From Thioalkalivibrio sp. XN8 (GTDB lineage: Bacteria > Pseudomonadota > Gammaproteobacteria > Steroidobacterales > XN24), in the NCBI RefSeq assembly GCF_011058255.1, contig NZ_JAALFH010000067.1, forward strand, positions 183,724-247,723: a DNA stretch of 64,000 bases, written 5' to 3'. Positions 45,142 through 55,024 of the stretch are shown one piece after another; the stretch's first letter is position 1, and each line of letters opens with the position of its first letter. Below the pieces are notes generated by a model. It did no database searches and was not told the DNA's origin. It saw only the letters and a list, made by a program, of their open reading frames with translations. A program made the position numbers and the translations under genes.

Positions 45142-46377
45142 ATGACCGAAGAAACCCAGCTCAAGCGGATCGTCACCCTGCCGTTCATGGTGTTGTACGG
45201 CCTCGGGACCATGGTGGGCGGGGGCTTCTATGCGCTCATGGGCAAGGTCGCGGGCGAGGCGGCCCTGTTCGCGCCGGTGGCGCTGCTGTGCTCGGGCGTG
45301 CTGGCCTTGCTGAGCGGCCTCGCAATCGCCGAGCTGGCCTCGCGCTTCCCCGACAGCTCGGGACCGGTGCGCTATATCCGGGAGGGCTTCGGGCGCGACT
45401 GGCTGGCCGGGACGGCGGGGGTGCTGATGATCCTGACCGGCGTGGTGTCGGCAGCGGCGCTGGCCGTGGCGACAGTCGGGTTCCTGCAGGACTTCGTGAC
45501 GGTGCCACAGCTGCCGGCGATCGCCCTGCTGGTCCTGGCGATGGGCGCCGTGGCGGCGTGGGGGATCGGCGCCTCCGTCGCCGTGGTCACCGTCATCACC
45601 GTGATCGAGGTGGGCGCCCTGCTGTATGCCGGCGTCGTGGCCGAGGCCGACCTGGCCGAGGTCGCCGGGCGCTGGCGGGAATTCGTGCCGCCGCTGGAAG
45701 CGCAAGCGTGGGTCGGGATCTTCTCGGGCGCTTTCCTCGCCTTCTACGCGTTCATCGGCTTCGAGGACATGGCGACCATGGCCGAGGAGGTGAAGGACCC
45801 CCGGCGGACCCTGCCGCGCGCGATCGTCATCAGTGTCCTGTTGACCATCGTGCTCTACGTCGTGGTGGCGCTGATCGCCGTGGCTTCGATCGGCGCTGAG
45901 ACGCTGGCTGCCAGCAACACCCCGGTGGCGGCCATGGCCGAGGGACAGGGCTGGTACTCGACCACCGGACTGGGCATCGTCAGCCTGCTCACCGGGCTGA
46001 ACGGCGCGCTGGTCCAGATTATCATGGCCTCGCGCGTGACCTATGGGATGGCCCGCCGGGCCTCGGCGCCCGGGGCCGGCTGGCTGGCGCAGGTGAGCCC
46101 GAGAACGCGTACGCCGCTCCCGGCGACGGGCCTGGTGACCGCCGTCATCCTCGTGCTCGCGCTCCTGTTCCCGCTCACCACGCTGGCGAAGGTCACCAGC
46201 GCCATCATCCTGGTCATCTTCGGCGCGCTGAACGTCGCGCTCTGGCGCATCAAGCGGCGCGATCCCGATCGGGACGGCGCGGGGCTACGGTTGCCGCTTT
46301 GGCTGCCGGTGGTCGGGGCGTTGAGCGCCGCCCTGGTGCTCGTGTTCCAGCTCTGGCTGATGGCGACGGGCGGCTAG
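45142..46377 (+). CDS. APC-superfamily amino acid permease
   Basis: The 411-residue protein has about 11-12 hydrophobic helices. The first has G-L-G-T-M-V-G-G-G, close to the substrate-binding unwound helix of APC transporters, and F-I-G-F-E-D is the conserved helix-6 motif. The substrate is unknown. The ATG at 45142 avoids an extra hydrophilic start; an in-frame ATG lies at 45118. It is divergent from the LigD operon and its stop overlaps that of the AI-2E-family gene by four bases. Confidence 0.87.
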   Translation: MTEETQLKRIVTLPFMVLYGLGTMVGGGFYALMGKVAGEAALFAPVALLCSGVLALLSGLAIAELASRFPDSSGPVRYIREGFGRDWLAGTAGVLMILTGVVSAAALAVATVGFLQDFVTVPQLPAIALLVLAMGAVAAWGIGASVAVVTVITVIEVGALLYAGVVAEADLAEVAGRWREFVPPLEAQAWVGIFSGAFLAFYAFIGFEDMATMAEEVKDPRRTLPRAIVISVLLTIVLYVVVALIAVASIGAETLAASNTPVAAMAEGQGWYSTTGLGIVSLLTGLNGALVQIIMASRVTYGMARRASAPGAGWLAQVSPRTRTPLPATGLVTAVILVLALLFPLTTLAKVTSAIILVIFGALNVALWRIKRRDPDRDGAGLRLPLWLPVVGALSAALVLVFQLWLMATGG

Positions 46378-47453
46378 TCGGGCGGGTCGACTGCTTCGGC
46401 CTGCGCGCGCGTGCGCGGGTTGAACTCCCGGCCGAAAATCTGCCAGAAGGCGACGAACAGCACGGCGATCAGCGGGCCAATCACGAAGCCGTTGATCCCC
46501 GCCATGGCAATGCCGCCGAGGGTGGAAAGCAGCACCATCCAGTCCGGCAGCTTGGTGTCGCGGCCGACCAGGATCGGGCGCAGGATGTTGTCGGCCAGGC
46601 CGATCACCACCACGCCGTAGGCGATCAAAACCGTGGCGGAGACCCACTCGCCCACGGCATAGAGATAGATCGCCGCCGGCAGCCAGACCAGGCCGGCGCC
46701 CACGGCCGGAATCAGCGACAGCACGGTCATGACCACGCCCCACAGCAGCGCCGCAGGCAGGCCGAGGACCCAGAAGATCAGGCCGCCGAGCATGCCCTGC
46801 ACCAGTGCGACGAGCAGGTTGCCCTTGACCGTGGCCCGGGCAACCTCGGCGAACTTCTGGAACAGCAGCCGCTCGCGCTCATCGCCCAGCGGAATGGCGA
46901 GGACCAGCTGCTCGACCAGCTTGCGCCCGTCGCGCAGCAGGAAATAGGTGACATAAAGCATCAGGGCCAGCTTCAGCACGAAGCCGAAGGCCCCCTGGCC
47001 CACCGAGAGCGCATTCCGGGCGAGAAACTGGCTGGCCGCCACCGCGGCCTGGGTGGCATTGTCCCGGACCGTGTCCATCTCGATGTTGAAGCGCTCGAGC
47101 AGCTCCTGGAGCACGGGGAAGGCGCTGCGGACCTGGTCGATGTACTTGCCGGGCTGGAGCTCGCCGGCCTGGATCTGCTCGAACACGGAAAGCCCCTGCT
47201 GCAGGAAGGAGACCAGCAGCAGCAGCACCGGGATCACGACCAGCACGACGCAGGCGAGCAGGGTGGTCAGCGCCGTGATGTTGGGCCGATGGCCCCAGCG
47301 CTGCTCCAGCCAGACCTGCACGGGGTGGAACAGCACCGCGATGATGCAGGCCCACAGCAGCGGCGCGAAGAACGGCTTGAGCAGCCACACGAACGCGACC
47401 GTGACCAGGGCGAGCAGGATCAGGAAGGCGGCTTGCTCGAGCTTCTCGCTCAT
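46374..47453 (-). CDS. AI-2E-family transporter
   Basis: The 359-residue protein has about eight hydrophobic helices, with L-L-W-A-C-I-I-A-V-L-F-H-P near the N-terminus and the family signature L-I-P-A-V-G-A-G and P-L-I-A-V-L near the end. Members export autoinducer-like signals or small ions such as Na+/H+. The direction and substrate here are not shown by the sequence. Confidence 0.87.
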   Translation of the reverse strand: MSEKLEQAAFLILLALVTVAFVWLLKPFFAPLLWACIIAVLFHPVQVWLEQRWGHRPNITALTTLLACVVLVVIPVLLLLVSFLQQGLSVFEQIQAGELQPGKYIDQVRSAFPVLQELLERFNIEMDTVRDNATQAAVAASQFLARNALSVGQGAFGFVLKLALMLYVTYFLLRDGRKLVEQLVLAIPLGDERERLLFQKFAEVARATVKGNLLVALVQGMLGGLIFWVLGLPAALLWGVVMTVLSLIPAVGAGLVWLPAAIYLYAVGEWVSATVLIAYGVVVIGLADNILRPILVGRDTKLPDWMVLLSTLGGIAMAGINGFVIGPLIAVLFVAFWQIFGREFNPRTRAQAEAVDPPD

Positions 47454-47608
47454 GGGCGGGGTCCGGTGGCGACTGGGGCTGCCGCCACTTTATGCAGTGG
47501 GGTCGCCGGGGGCAACTCCTGTCGCAGCGGGCGACAAAGTGACCGAGGCCACGTTTCGGGGAGGGTTTTTCGCTTAAATTCGGCGCACAAGTAGTGTGAG
47601 GTGTCGTC

Positions 47609-49132
47609 ATGAACAACAACAAACGGCTTCCCTGGAGTTTTCTCGCTATTGTCCTGCTGCCCGGCACAACGCTCGCCGTTGGTCTGGATTACCTGGATTA
47701 CAACGCGACCCTGCCGTACCCGGCCATCGAGGTGACGGGGCAGGGAAACGAGTTCAAGCAGGCAAGCAATGCGCCGATCAGCTTTCTCGGCCAGGCGCGA
47801 GGGAAGTGCAAGCGGGGATACCGGGTCACCTATTTCAGTCACACCGTGGACCCGAATGGCACCAACACCGGACAGGTCTACGCGTCCAACAGGCTGGTCG
47901 ACAATCCTGGCGCGACCAACATGACCTGGTCCAGCAGCTGGAAGGCCCTGGGTACCGACTGGGCGCCCAACAGCAGCTGGCGCAATGCCGCCGTGAACGC
48001 CTGCAACAAGCGGCTGGAGGAACGCCTGGCCCAGGGCGAGAGCTACCAGCAGATCCGCGGGCAGGACTTCGATGTGGTCATCCAGCGCGATCTCTGGTCC
48101 GGCGTCCACATGGCGTGCTGGGACTACGGGATCGGCGCCGCGACGCACCACGAGTTCCGCAAGCATCCGGTGGTGGCACGCTGCATGGCCGGCACGCTGG
48201 CAGAGCCGACGCCGACAGTCCCAACTGCCGGCACCCTCGGCCAGGCCTTCAGCCTGGCTCACGTGAGCCTGCAGTCGCCGCGGCCGAATTACCAGGGGGT
48301 CTGCCCTGGCGAAATCCCGTTCACCGCCACGGTGCACAACAACGGCGCCGGCGGCAGGCTGCAGTATCGCTTCATCGTGGACGGCAAGCCCGCCGGCGGC
48401 TTCCAGGAGGTCCAGGTGCCCGCCGGCAACAAGGCCTTCCAGATTCCCTACACGGTGGCGGCGACCGCCACGCCCAAGCCCCAGCCACAGCAGCCCCAGG
48501 GGCTGCAGAAGCAGGGCCAGGGTCCGCAGCCGCTGGGCGGGCTGCAGGTCGCTCCGGACCACGAGTTGCGCATCGAGGTGAAGACCAACCGTCAGAACTT
48601 GAGTGCCGAGGCCGACTACGCCGTGACCTGCAAGACCCTGCAGGCGACGGTCATCACTCCGACGCCGAAAGGCCAGCCCGACATCACGGCGCTGCCACCG
48701 GTGGCCATCGGGACCCAGATCGCACAATGGGCTGACGAGATCGTCCTGACGGACCAGGACGCGAGCGCCACCACCCCGCGGGGCTGCCAGTATCGTTTCG
48801 CCTACACCGCGGTCAACGCCGGCGCCGCCGATGCCGGCCCCTCTGTGGGCCGCCTGCGGGACGGACAGGGCGTGACGCTGCACCAGCAGCCGGGCATGGC
48901 CATGGCCGCCGGCGCCCAACGCAAGGTCAACGGCATGTTGACGCTGGCGCCCGGCCAACACCTGCTCGGCCTCGGCCTGGACGACGACCAGAAAGTCGCC
49001 GAGAGCAACGAGGGCAACAACGTGTTCCGGCTGTCGGTGATGGTGCCCGAGTCCTGCGGCGGTGGCGGCGGCGCGCAACGCCCCGAACCACGGCAGGTGC
49101 CGCGGCCGGCACCAAGGCCGCGACCGCAGTGA
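47609..49132 (+). CDS. Secreted protein with CARDB-like domains
   Basis: The 507-residue protein has a signal peptide (1-22). A first domain (about 25-190) has no family I know; two CARDB-like beta-sandwich domains (about 220-340 and 355-480) end with A-E-S-N-E-G-N-N-V-F-R-L. A Pro/Gln linker and a Pro/Arg tail are present. CARDB domains act in adhesion or spacing. Its stop is 4 bp before the MoCo-carrier-like start. Confidence 0.62.
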   Translation: MNNNKRLPWSFLAIVLLPGTTLAVGLDYLDYNATLPYPAIEVTGQGNEFKQASNAPISFLGQARGKCKRGYRVTYFSHTVDPNGTNTGQVYASNRLVDNPGATNMTWSSSWKALGTDWAPNSSWRNAAVNACNKRLEERLAQGESYQQIRGQDFDVVIQRDLWSGVHMACWDYGIGAATHHEFRKHPVVARCMAGTLAEPTPTVPTAGTLGQAFSLAHVSLQSPRPNYQGVCPGEIPFTATVHNNGAGGRLQYRFIVDGKPAGGFQEVQVPAGNKAFQIPYTVAATATPKPQPQQPQGLQKQGQGPQPLGGLQVAPDHELRIEVKTNRQNLSAEADYAVTCKTLQATVITPTPKGQPDITALPPVAIGTQIAQWADEIVLTDQDASATTPRGCQYRFAYTAVNAGAADAGPSVGRLRDGQGVTLHQQPGMAMAAGAQRKVNGMLTLAPGQHLLGLGLDDDQKVAESNEGNNVFRLSVMVPESCGGGGGAQRPEPRQVPRPAPRPRPQ

Positions 49133-49136
49133 GCTA

Positions 49137-49658
49137 GTGGCCGGTCCCGAGGGGAAGCTCCACAGGATCGTCTCCGGCGGGCAAACCGGCGTGGACCGGG
49201 GCGCGCTGGAAGCCGCCCTGGCCGCCGGCTTTCCCTGTGGCGGCTGGTGTCCCGAGGGACGGGTGGCCGAGGACGGCGTCATCCCGGAGCGCTACCCGCT
49301 GCGGGAGCTGCGTGGCGGCGGCTACGCGGAACGGACCGTGGCGAACGTACGCGACTCGGACGGGACCCTGGTCGTCCACTTCGGTCCGGTGACCGGCGGC
49401 ACGCGGCTGACGGTCGAGGCCTGCGAGCGCGTGGGACGCCCCTGCCTGCTGCTCGATGGCGCTGAACTGGATCCTGAATTGGCTGGCGAACACGCCGCCG
49501 CCTTCGTCCAGGGCAGGAACATCGAGGCGCTCAACGTGGCCGGGCCGCGGGAGAGCGGGGCCCCTGGCGCCGCGGGATTTGCCCGGAAAGTCGTGGCGGT
49601 GATGCTGGCAAGACTGGGGACCTCCCGATCCGGCGGGAGCACCCGATCCCCGGGGTAG
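49137..49658 (+). CDS. Putative molybdenum carrier (MoCo_carrier family)
   Basis: The 173-residue protein begins with G-G-Q-T-G-V-D-R-G-A-L and has C-P-E-G-R near residue 37, which is the signature of the MoCo_carrier/YpsA-like Rossmann family. The start is a GTG four bases after the upstream stop. The name refers to a plant algal-like carrier; function in bacteria is not established. It is probably co-translated with the upstream gene. Confidence 0.8.
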   Translation: MAGPEGKLHRIVSGGQTGVDRGALEAALAAGFPCGGWCPEGRVAEDGVIPERYPLRELRGGGYAERTVANVRDSDGTLVVHFGPVTGGTRLTVEACERVGRPCLLLDGAELDPELAGEHAAAFVQGRNIEALNVAGPRESGAPGAAGFARKVVAVMLARLGTSRSGGSTRSPG

Positions 49659-49730
49659 TCCGGATTGCGCCAGGGTGCATCTTGTTCTATGACGATGAAA
49701 GAGATCGTTGCCCAGTCGAGAGGCTCGACC

Positions 49731-51800
49731 ATGCCCATGCAACAGCACGTTATCACCTGGGCCGCCGTCGCGGGACTGGCCATGGCCGCAGCCATGCTGG
49801 CCGCCTGTGGCGACGGCGGGGGCGGGGATGGCTCGTCATCGACTTACCTGGTCGACACCCTGCTCGACGATGACACGGCCCCGCCCGGGGCGGTGACGCT
49901 GCGCTCTGCGCTGGCGGATGCCGTCAGCGGCGCCACCATCCGCTTCGATCCCGCGCTGGACGGGGGCACCATCGAACTCACCATCGTCGGCGAGGAACAC
50001 ACCGTCCTGAAGGGCGAAGTGATGGGCATCCGGGACGAGCCGAGCGGCCCGGTCTCCTACCTCGTCGGCTATTTCGAGCGGGATTACGGCCGCTCCGCCC
50101 TCTACGCGCGCAAGCACGTCATCATCGACGCCTCGAACCTGCCGTCGGGGATCACCATCGCCTGGACGGGCGGGATGCAGGATCCCGCACGCGTGCTGGC
50201 GGTCTACGGCGACCTCACGCTGCGCAAGGTGTCGATTACCGGCGGCGTGAACATTGCGGAGGACATTGCGACCGGCAACCCCGACGACCAGCCCTGGACG
50301 CTGGCCCGGGGCGGCGGCGTGGCCGTGTGGGGCCGGGCGCGGCTCAGCGACTGCCGGATCTACGACAACCACGTGCAGGGCGATTTCGATCCCTCGCGGG
50401 ACCGGGGCGCATTCGGCGGCGGCGTGTATGCCGATATCGTGGAGATGGAGCGCTGCGTGGTGAGCGGGAACTCGGTGCTCGGCGGCGGCGCGGCCGGCGG
50501 CGGCGTGTTCTCGGTCGGCGGCCGGGAGGCGGCCTCGGACACGTCGCTGATCGAGGCGTCGGCGGTCACCGGCAACCGCATCAGCGGTCTCTTTACCTAT
50601 GGCGGCGGTATCTACTCCGATGGTGGCGGGATCGGCGAGCGCAACCTGTTGCACGTGCGCAACACCACCGTGGCGCAGAACCTGGTCGAGCCGGCGCCGG
50701 GGCTGCCGCCCTTCGTGCTCGCCACCGGCTACTGGCGCGGGGGCGGGGTCTACGTCTCCAACGGCTACCTGGCGCTCGAGGGCATGACCATCGTGGAGAA
50801 CGAGGTCTACGGCGTCGCCCGCACGGACGACCTCGGCAAGCGGAACCTCGCCGGCGGCGTGGCGGCCACCATCGGCAACGCCCACGGCATCGAGGATATT
50901 TTCATCGGCCACTCGATCATCGTCGGCAATACCGTGCACGAGATCGGCGGCGCCAGCTATCCCCACGACGTCTTCACCGGGTCGGCTTTCTACTTCCGCA
51001 GCCTGGGCTACAACCGCATCGGCGTGATCGATTTCAGCCAGATGCTGGTACCCGTCGGCGAGCCGACCTGGGCCTCCCTGTCACGCAAGCACTACCCGCA
51101 AGTCGGCGACGCCGACGGCGTCACGCTGGACGACGTGGTCGAACGGCCTTCCGGCGTGGCCCGCTCCAGCTTCATCCGCTCGGTCGGGGTGGATACCGGC
51201 GATTTCGCGGTGCTGCACTACCAGCCCTGGAACCTGGCCGTGGACCAGGTCCCGACCGGCCGCTACGTGCTGGACGAGATCGTCGGCGAGTACTCGGTGG
51301 CGCCCGGGGCCGTGGACAACTTCCTGGCCATCCTGCTGGCCCGGATCGAACTGAACTTCGGGCTGCCCGGCTTCGCAGGCGGCTTCACGACGGCGTTCGA
51401 GGACTTTCTCGCCGGGGTCGACCTCGACCCGGCGACCCCGGGACTGCAGCCCTACCTGGACCCGGAGGGTGATCCCATTCTCACGCTGGCCGATACCCAC
51501 TGGTTCGGCCCGGCGGTGACCTGGCCGCGGGAACTGTACAACTACCCCTACATCGAGTTCTGGCACCGGCTCGATGCCGCACTGCTCGAGGCGCAGGTGC
51601 CGGGGATGGGTCCGGAAACCATCGGCGATGGCGCCTGGGACCAGCTGTTCTCGACCGGACAGCTGGCCGAAAACCCAGGCATCACGCTGCTGCTGGCGCG
51701 GCAGCAGCGCCTGGCCGCGGAACTGGCGGCGAGCGACCAGCTCGGCACGCCGCGGCCGGCCGGGGTGCTGGGTGATATCGGCGCGATCGAGGCGCCGTAG
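49731..51800 (+). CDS. Putative lipoprotein with right-handed beta-helix
   Basis: The 689-residue protein has a lipobox L-A-A-C near residue 24 followed by a Gly-rich linker. The region from about 35 to 420 begins with T-L-R-S-A-L-A-D-A and shows repeated Gly/Asn-rich turns (G-G-G-V, N-T-T-V-A-Q-N) typical of right-handed beta-helix proteins such as polysaccharide lyases or adhesins. No catalytic residues could be placed. The ATG at 49731 follows GAGAGG; an earlier ATG at 49689 is possible. Confidence 0.68.
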   Translation: MPMQQHVITWAAVAGLAMAAAMLAACGDGGGGDGSSSTYLVDTLLDDDTAPPGAVTLRSALADAVSGATIRFDPALDGGTIELTIVGEEHTVLKGEVMGIRDEPSGPVSYLVGYFERDYGRSALYARKHVIIDASNLPSGITIAWTGGMQDPARVLAVYGDLTLRKVSITGGVNIAEDIATGNPDDQPWTLARGGGVAVWGRARLSDCRIYDNHVQGDFDPSRDRGAFGGGVYADIVEMERCVVSGNSVLGGGAAGGGVFSVGGREAASDTSLIEASAVTGNRISGLFTYGGGIYSDGGGIGERNLLHVRNTTVAQNLVEPAPGLPPFVLATGYWRGGGVYVSNGYLALEGMTIVENEVYGVARTDDLGKRNLAGGVAATIGNAHGIEDIFIGHSIIVGNTVHEIGGASYPHDVFTGSAFYFRSLGYNRIGVIDFSQMLVPVGEPTWASLSRKHYPQVGDADGVTLDDVVERPSGVARSSFIRSVGVDTGDFAVLHYQPWNLAVDQVPTGRYVLDEIVGEYSVAPGAVDNFLAILLARIELNFGLPGFAGGFTTAFEDFLAGVDLDPATPGLQPYLDPEGDPILTLADTHWFGPAVTWPRELYNYPYIEFWHRLDAALLEAQVPGMGPETIGDGAWDQLFSTGQLAENPGITLLLARQQRLAAELAASDQLGTPRPAGVLGDIGAIEAP

Positions 51801-51832
51801 CGCCGGAACGCTACGGCAGCGCCGCACGGACG

Positions 51833-54800
51833 CTACGGACTGAGCGAAAAACGGTAGGCGTGACGGTCCAGCGGACGCGGCCGGCCGGCCTGGTAGGTAT
51901 CCACCAGCACCTCGCCGCTCGCGGTCACCGTGAAGACCCGGAACATCGGCGTGTGCTGGGTGGCGTCCGGAATCTTGGTACGCTCCAGGGCCGGAATGTG
52001 CAGGTAATGCACACGGCCCAGCTGCTTGGAGTGCTCGACGCGGTCCATGTCCATGTGGAGGTCGCCGGAGATCACCGCCGCCAGGTTGGGCTGGGCCACG
52101 ACCTCGGCGAAGGCCGGGTTGGCAACGCCCTTGTCCGGGTTTTCCGGGTAGACGCCCGCCTGGGCGCCGTGCACCACCAGGAACACCGGCCTCGGGTACG
52201 CGGCGCGCACCTGCGCCAGGACCCAGGCTACGCCCTCGTCGTTGAAGTCTCGCCCATGGTCCGGCGAGGCGTGCACCATGACCAGGGGCCCCAGGTCCCG
52301 CGTGTAGCGCGGCCCCGGGATTTCGGCCTGGCCGTTGTTCCAGCGGTTGGCGAACTCGAGAAAACGTTCCGTGGTGCTGTCGTGCTCCTCGTTGCCCATG
52401 ATCGGATAGAAGGGCAGCTCGAGTTGCTCGAGCACCGCCGCGGCATTCTCGTACTGGACCAGGGTTCCCTTGTGCGCGATGTCGCCGACCCCCACCACGA
52501 AGTCCAGCCTCCCATCGGCCGCCAGCGCGTTCACGTCGCTCACGGCCGCCGCCAGGTTGGGGAATTCGGGCTCCGGCTTGGGCTCGGCGTCGCCCAGGAC
52601 CGCAAAGCGCAACACCACGGGTTCGCCGGCAGGTTCCAGCACCAGCTCGGCGTACCGGTTCATCCCGGCGCCGCCCTCGCTGCCGGCATCGTAGACGTAG
52701 CCGTACACCAGGGCGCCGTCGTCCCGCCGGTAGACATTGCCGCGCACCCAGGCGCCCCGAATGCCCTCGACCTGCAGTGCCGGCGCCTGCCATCCGTCGC
52801 CCCGGTTCACGGTCGTGTAGACGGAGCGGTCCACCTGGTCGATGAACGCGACCACGATCCCGCCGTCCCAGCCGGCCGCATCCGCGCCTGCCTGCTGCGA
52901 GTCGACGGCGTGCTGCACCACCGGGAGAGCGGCGACCAAGGTGGCAGGGGAGGCGGGCGAGGTGCCCGTGATCCGGCGTTCGTAGAGCCGGCCATCGGCA
53001 CGTCGATACAGCACCACGAGCGTGTCGTTTTCCGGCCGGTAGACGAGTGGGAGCACCGCTCCGAAATGATCCTCCCCCACCGCGGCACCGTCATCGAGCA
53101 GCTGCGCCTCGGTCAGCGTGTCGTCGGGCAGCAGGCGGCGATGCCAGATCGTCCCGTCCAGGCCGTAATAGGCGAGATGCACGATGCCCCCGGCGCCCAG
53201 GACGGCTTGTGGTCCCGCAGTCTCCAGGCCGTCGTGATCGAGCACGACTTCCGGGCTCCACTCGCCAGCGGTCGAGCGAATGCTGTAGCCGATGGTGTCG
53301 CCCAGGTGGAGGGCGACCATCGTGCCGTCCGGCCGCACTACCAGCGTCGCCATCTGCGCCCGCGCCGTGACACTCGTGGCCGGCTCGTCCGTGACTGCCC
53401 AGGTATCCGGCGCGTCCGCGTGACCCGAGGTGCGGAAGGCATGGTAGAAGGTCGCTTCCGTCACCTGGTGCAGGATATGGATGGTGTCGCCGACCAGTCT
53501 GGCGTCCACCGCCTCCAGGTCGCCGGTGGCCGGTCGGTTCGCGCCGTCGACTTCCTGCCAGCTGCGGCCGCCGTCGGTCGATTTCACCATCATGAAGAGG
53601 TTGTCGCTCTCGGCCGGCTCCATGATGAAGTACAGGTCGCCGTTGGCGGTGCGCCAGGGCCCGACCCGCCCGGGCGTCTCGACGAAGGTGCCGCCGAGAT
53701 GCCCCGCCGGCACATCCAGGGTCACGATGGAAATCGGCGTGCCCGCCACGGCCCGGCCGGCGCTGTCCGCCAGGCGAAACTCGAACACGTCGCCGGGCTC
53801 ATTGGTCACGGCGCCGTCGGCGAAGCGGCGGATGACCAGGGGCCATTCCAGCTCGGCGTGCGCCCCGGCAGCCAGTGACAGGGGCGCACATGCGGCGAGG
53901 CTGACGCCGCTGCCGCCGCCATGCGGCGCCGCGATGCCCGCCAGCAGGTCCGCCGTCGGCGCCCCGTCCTCGTAGGTGCCGGCGGCCACGACACTGACCC
54001 GCGGCGAACGCGGCTCGCCTTCGATGACGAAGGAGCGGAACTCGGCGGCGCCGGGCGCCGGGAGCAGGAAGCCGAACTCCCGCGCCGGCAGGCTCGATGG
54101 TGCCGGCAGGCTGAATTCCACCGCGTCGTCGTTGAAGTTGATCTCGAGCAGGCCCTCTTCGAGCTTCACCTCGGCCTGCTGCCATGCCCCGGCGCGCACG
54201 GCGGCCGGTTGCTCGGCGACCAGCTGCGCGGTGCCGCCCACGACCCGCACGACCCGGACGCGCCCGGCCTCGGCGTCGAGGGTCAGGCGCCAGTGATGGT
54301 CGGGATCTGCGTAGCCGAACACGAGGCTCGCGTTCCCGGGACCGGCGGGGTCGAGCCGGTACTCGGCCGCGAAGGCGAAGGCGTCCTCGACGTTCCACGG
54401 TGCCGGGTACAGGGCCAGCAGCGGCTCCTCCAGCGAGGCGGCCCGCCAGCCCGGCGGCAGCCGGCCGTCGGCGCGCAACGCGAACTCGAGTTCGAGTTCG
54501 CGCAGGGGGTAGGGGAAGTCATGGGCCTCGACCGCTGTCCAGGGGCCGCCATTGCGGCGATACTGGAGGCGCACGCAATCCTCGTCGAGGCCGTCCGGCG
54601 GCGCCGCCTCGAAACGGAGCCGGAAGGGGTCATCGGCCCGGACGGTCGCAGTCTCCGACAAGCCGGCCGACCATCCCGTGTCGGCGTTCAGTGGCGCCTC
54701 GCGTCCGGCGCGAACCCGGTAGGCAGGGGCAGGGGCAGGGGCAGGACCGACATCGGGTGCGGTCGCCATCGGCGCTGGAGCTTCGGGCCGGTCGGCGCAG

Positions 54801-54853
54801 GCCGCGAGACAGGCGAGGCCCGCAACCGCCAGCACGAGTGTCGAAGCTTTCAT
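51833..54853 (-). CDS. Lipoprotein with Asp-box propeller and metallophosphoesterase-like domain
   Basis: The 1006-residue protein has a lipobox L-A-A-C near residue 19, a concanavalin-like domain (about 110-265), a beta-propeller with an Asp-box S-T-D-G-G-R-S-W near 425, and a C-terminal metallophosphoesterase-like domain (about 735-1000). The latter has L-G-D-A-E, V-G-D-I-A-H, G-N-E-E-H-D and S-G-D-L-H-M in order; the first and last motifs depart from the D-x-H and G-H-x-H of the family. It may bind fewer metals. It is convergent with the beta-helix gene. Confidence 0.75.
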   Translation of the reverse strand: MKASTLVLAVAGLACLAACADRPEAPAPMATAPDVGPAPAPAPAYRVRAGREAPLNADTGWSAGLSETATVRADDPFRLRFEAAPPDGLDEDCVRLQYRRNGGPWTAVEAHDFPYPLRELELEFALRADGRLPPGWRAASLEEPLLALYPAPWNVEDAFAFAAEYRLDPAGPGNASLVFGYADPDHHWRLTLDAEAGRVRVVRVVGGTAQLVAEQPAAVRAGAWQQAEVKLEEGLLEINFNDDAVEFSLPAPSSLPAREFGFLLPAPGAAEFRSFVIEGEPRSPRVSVVAAGTYEDGAPTADLLAGIAAPHGGGSGVSLAACAPLSLAAGAHAELEWPLVIRRFADGAVTNEPGDVFEFRLADSAGRAVAGTPISIVTLDVPAGHLGGTFVETPGRVGPWRTANGDLYFIMEPAESDNLFMMVKSTDGGRSWQEVDGANRPATGDLEAVDARLVGDTIHILHQVTEATFYHAFRTSGHADAPDTWAVTDEPATSVTARAQMATLVVRPDGTMVALHLGDTIGYSIRSTAGEWSPEVVLDHDGLETAGPQAVLGAGGIVHLAYYGLDGTIWHRRLLPDDTLTEAQLLDDGAAVGEDHFGAVLPLVYRPENDTLVVLYRRADGRLYERRITGTSPASPATLVAALPVVQHAVDSQQAGADAAGWDGGIVVAFIDQVDRSVYTTVNRGDGWQAPALQVEGIRGAWVRGNVYRRDDGALVYGYVYDAGSEGGAGMNRYAELVLEPAGEPVVLRFAVLGDAEPKPEPEFPNLAAAVSDVNALAADGRLDFVVGVGDIAHKGTLVQYENAAAVLEQLELPFYPIMGNEEHDSTTERFLEFANRWNNGQAEIPGPRYTRDLGPLVMVHASPDHGRDFNDEGVAWVLAQVRAAYPRPVFLVVHGAQAGVYPENPDKGVANPAFAEVVAQPNLAAVISGDLHMDMDRVEHSKQLGRVHYLHIPALERTKIPDATQHTPMFRVFTVTASGEVLVDTYQAGRPRPLDRHAYRFSLSP

Positions 54854-55024
54854 GGGCACCACGCTGTATTGCTGCAAAACACCTTAAAATACTGCGCTAT
54901 TGTTACAACAGGATGATCGCCAGGCCGCCGGTTGCGGTCCCGCCCCCGGGGCCTTGAGGCCCGGTGGCGAGGCTTCCAATAGCATGGCCGATCGACCAGA
55001 ATGCGCGGCTTTGCGTGACACACG

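Noticed and set aside
51801-51832. Terminator between the convergent beta-helix and metallophosphoesterase genes
   Set aside because: Only short imperfect repeats (CGCTACGG) occur, without a stable stem or T-tract.
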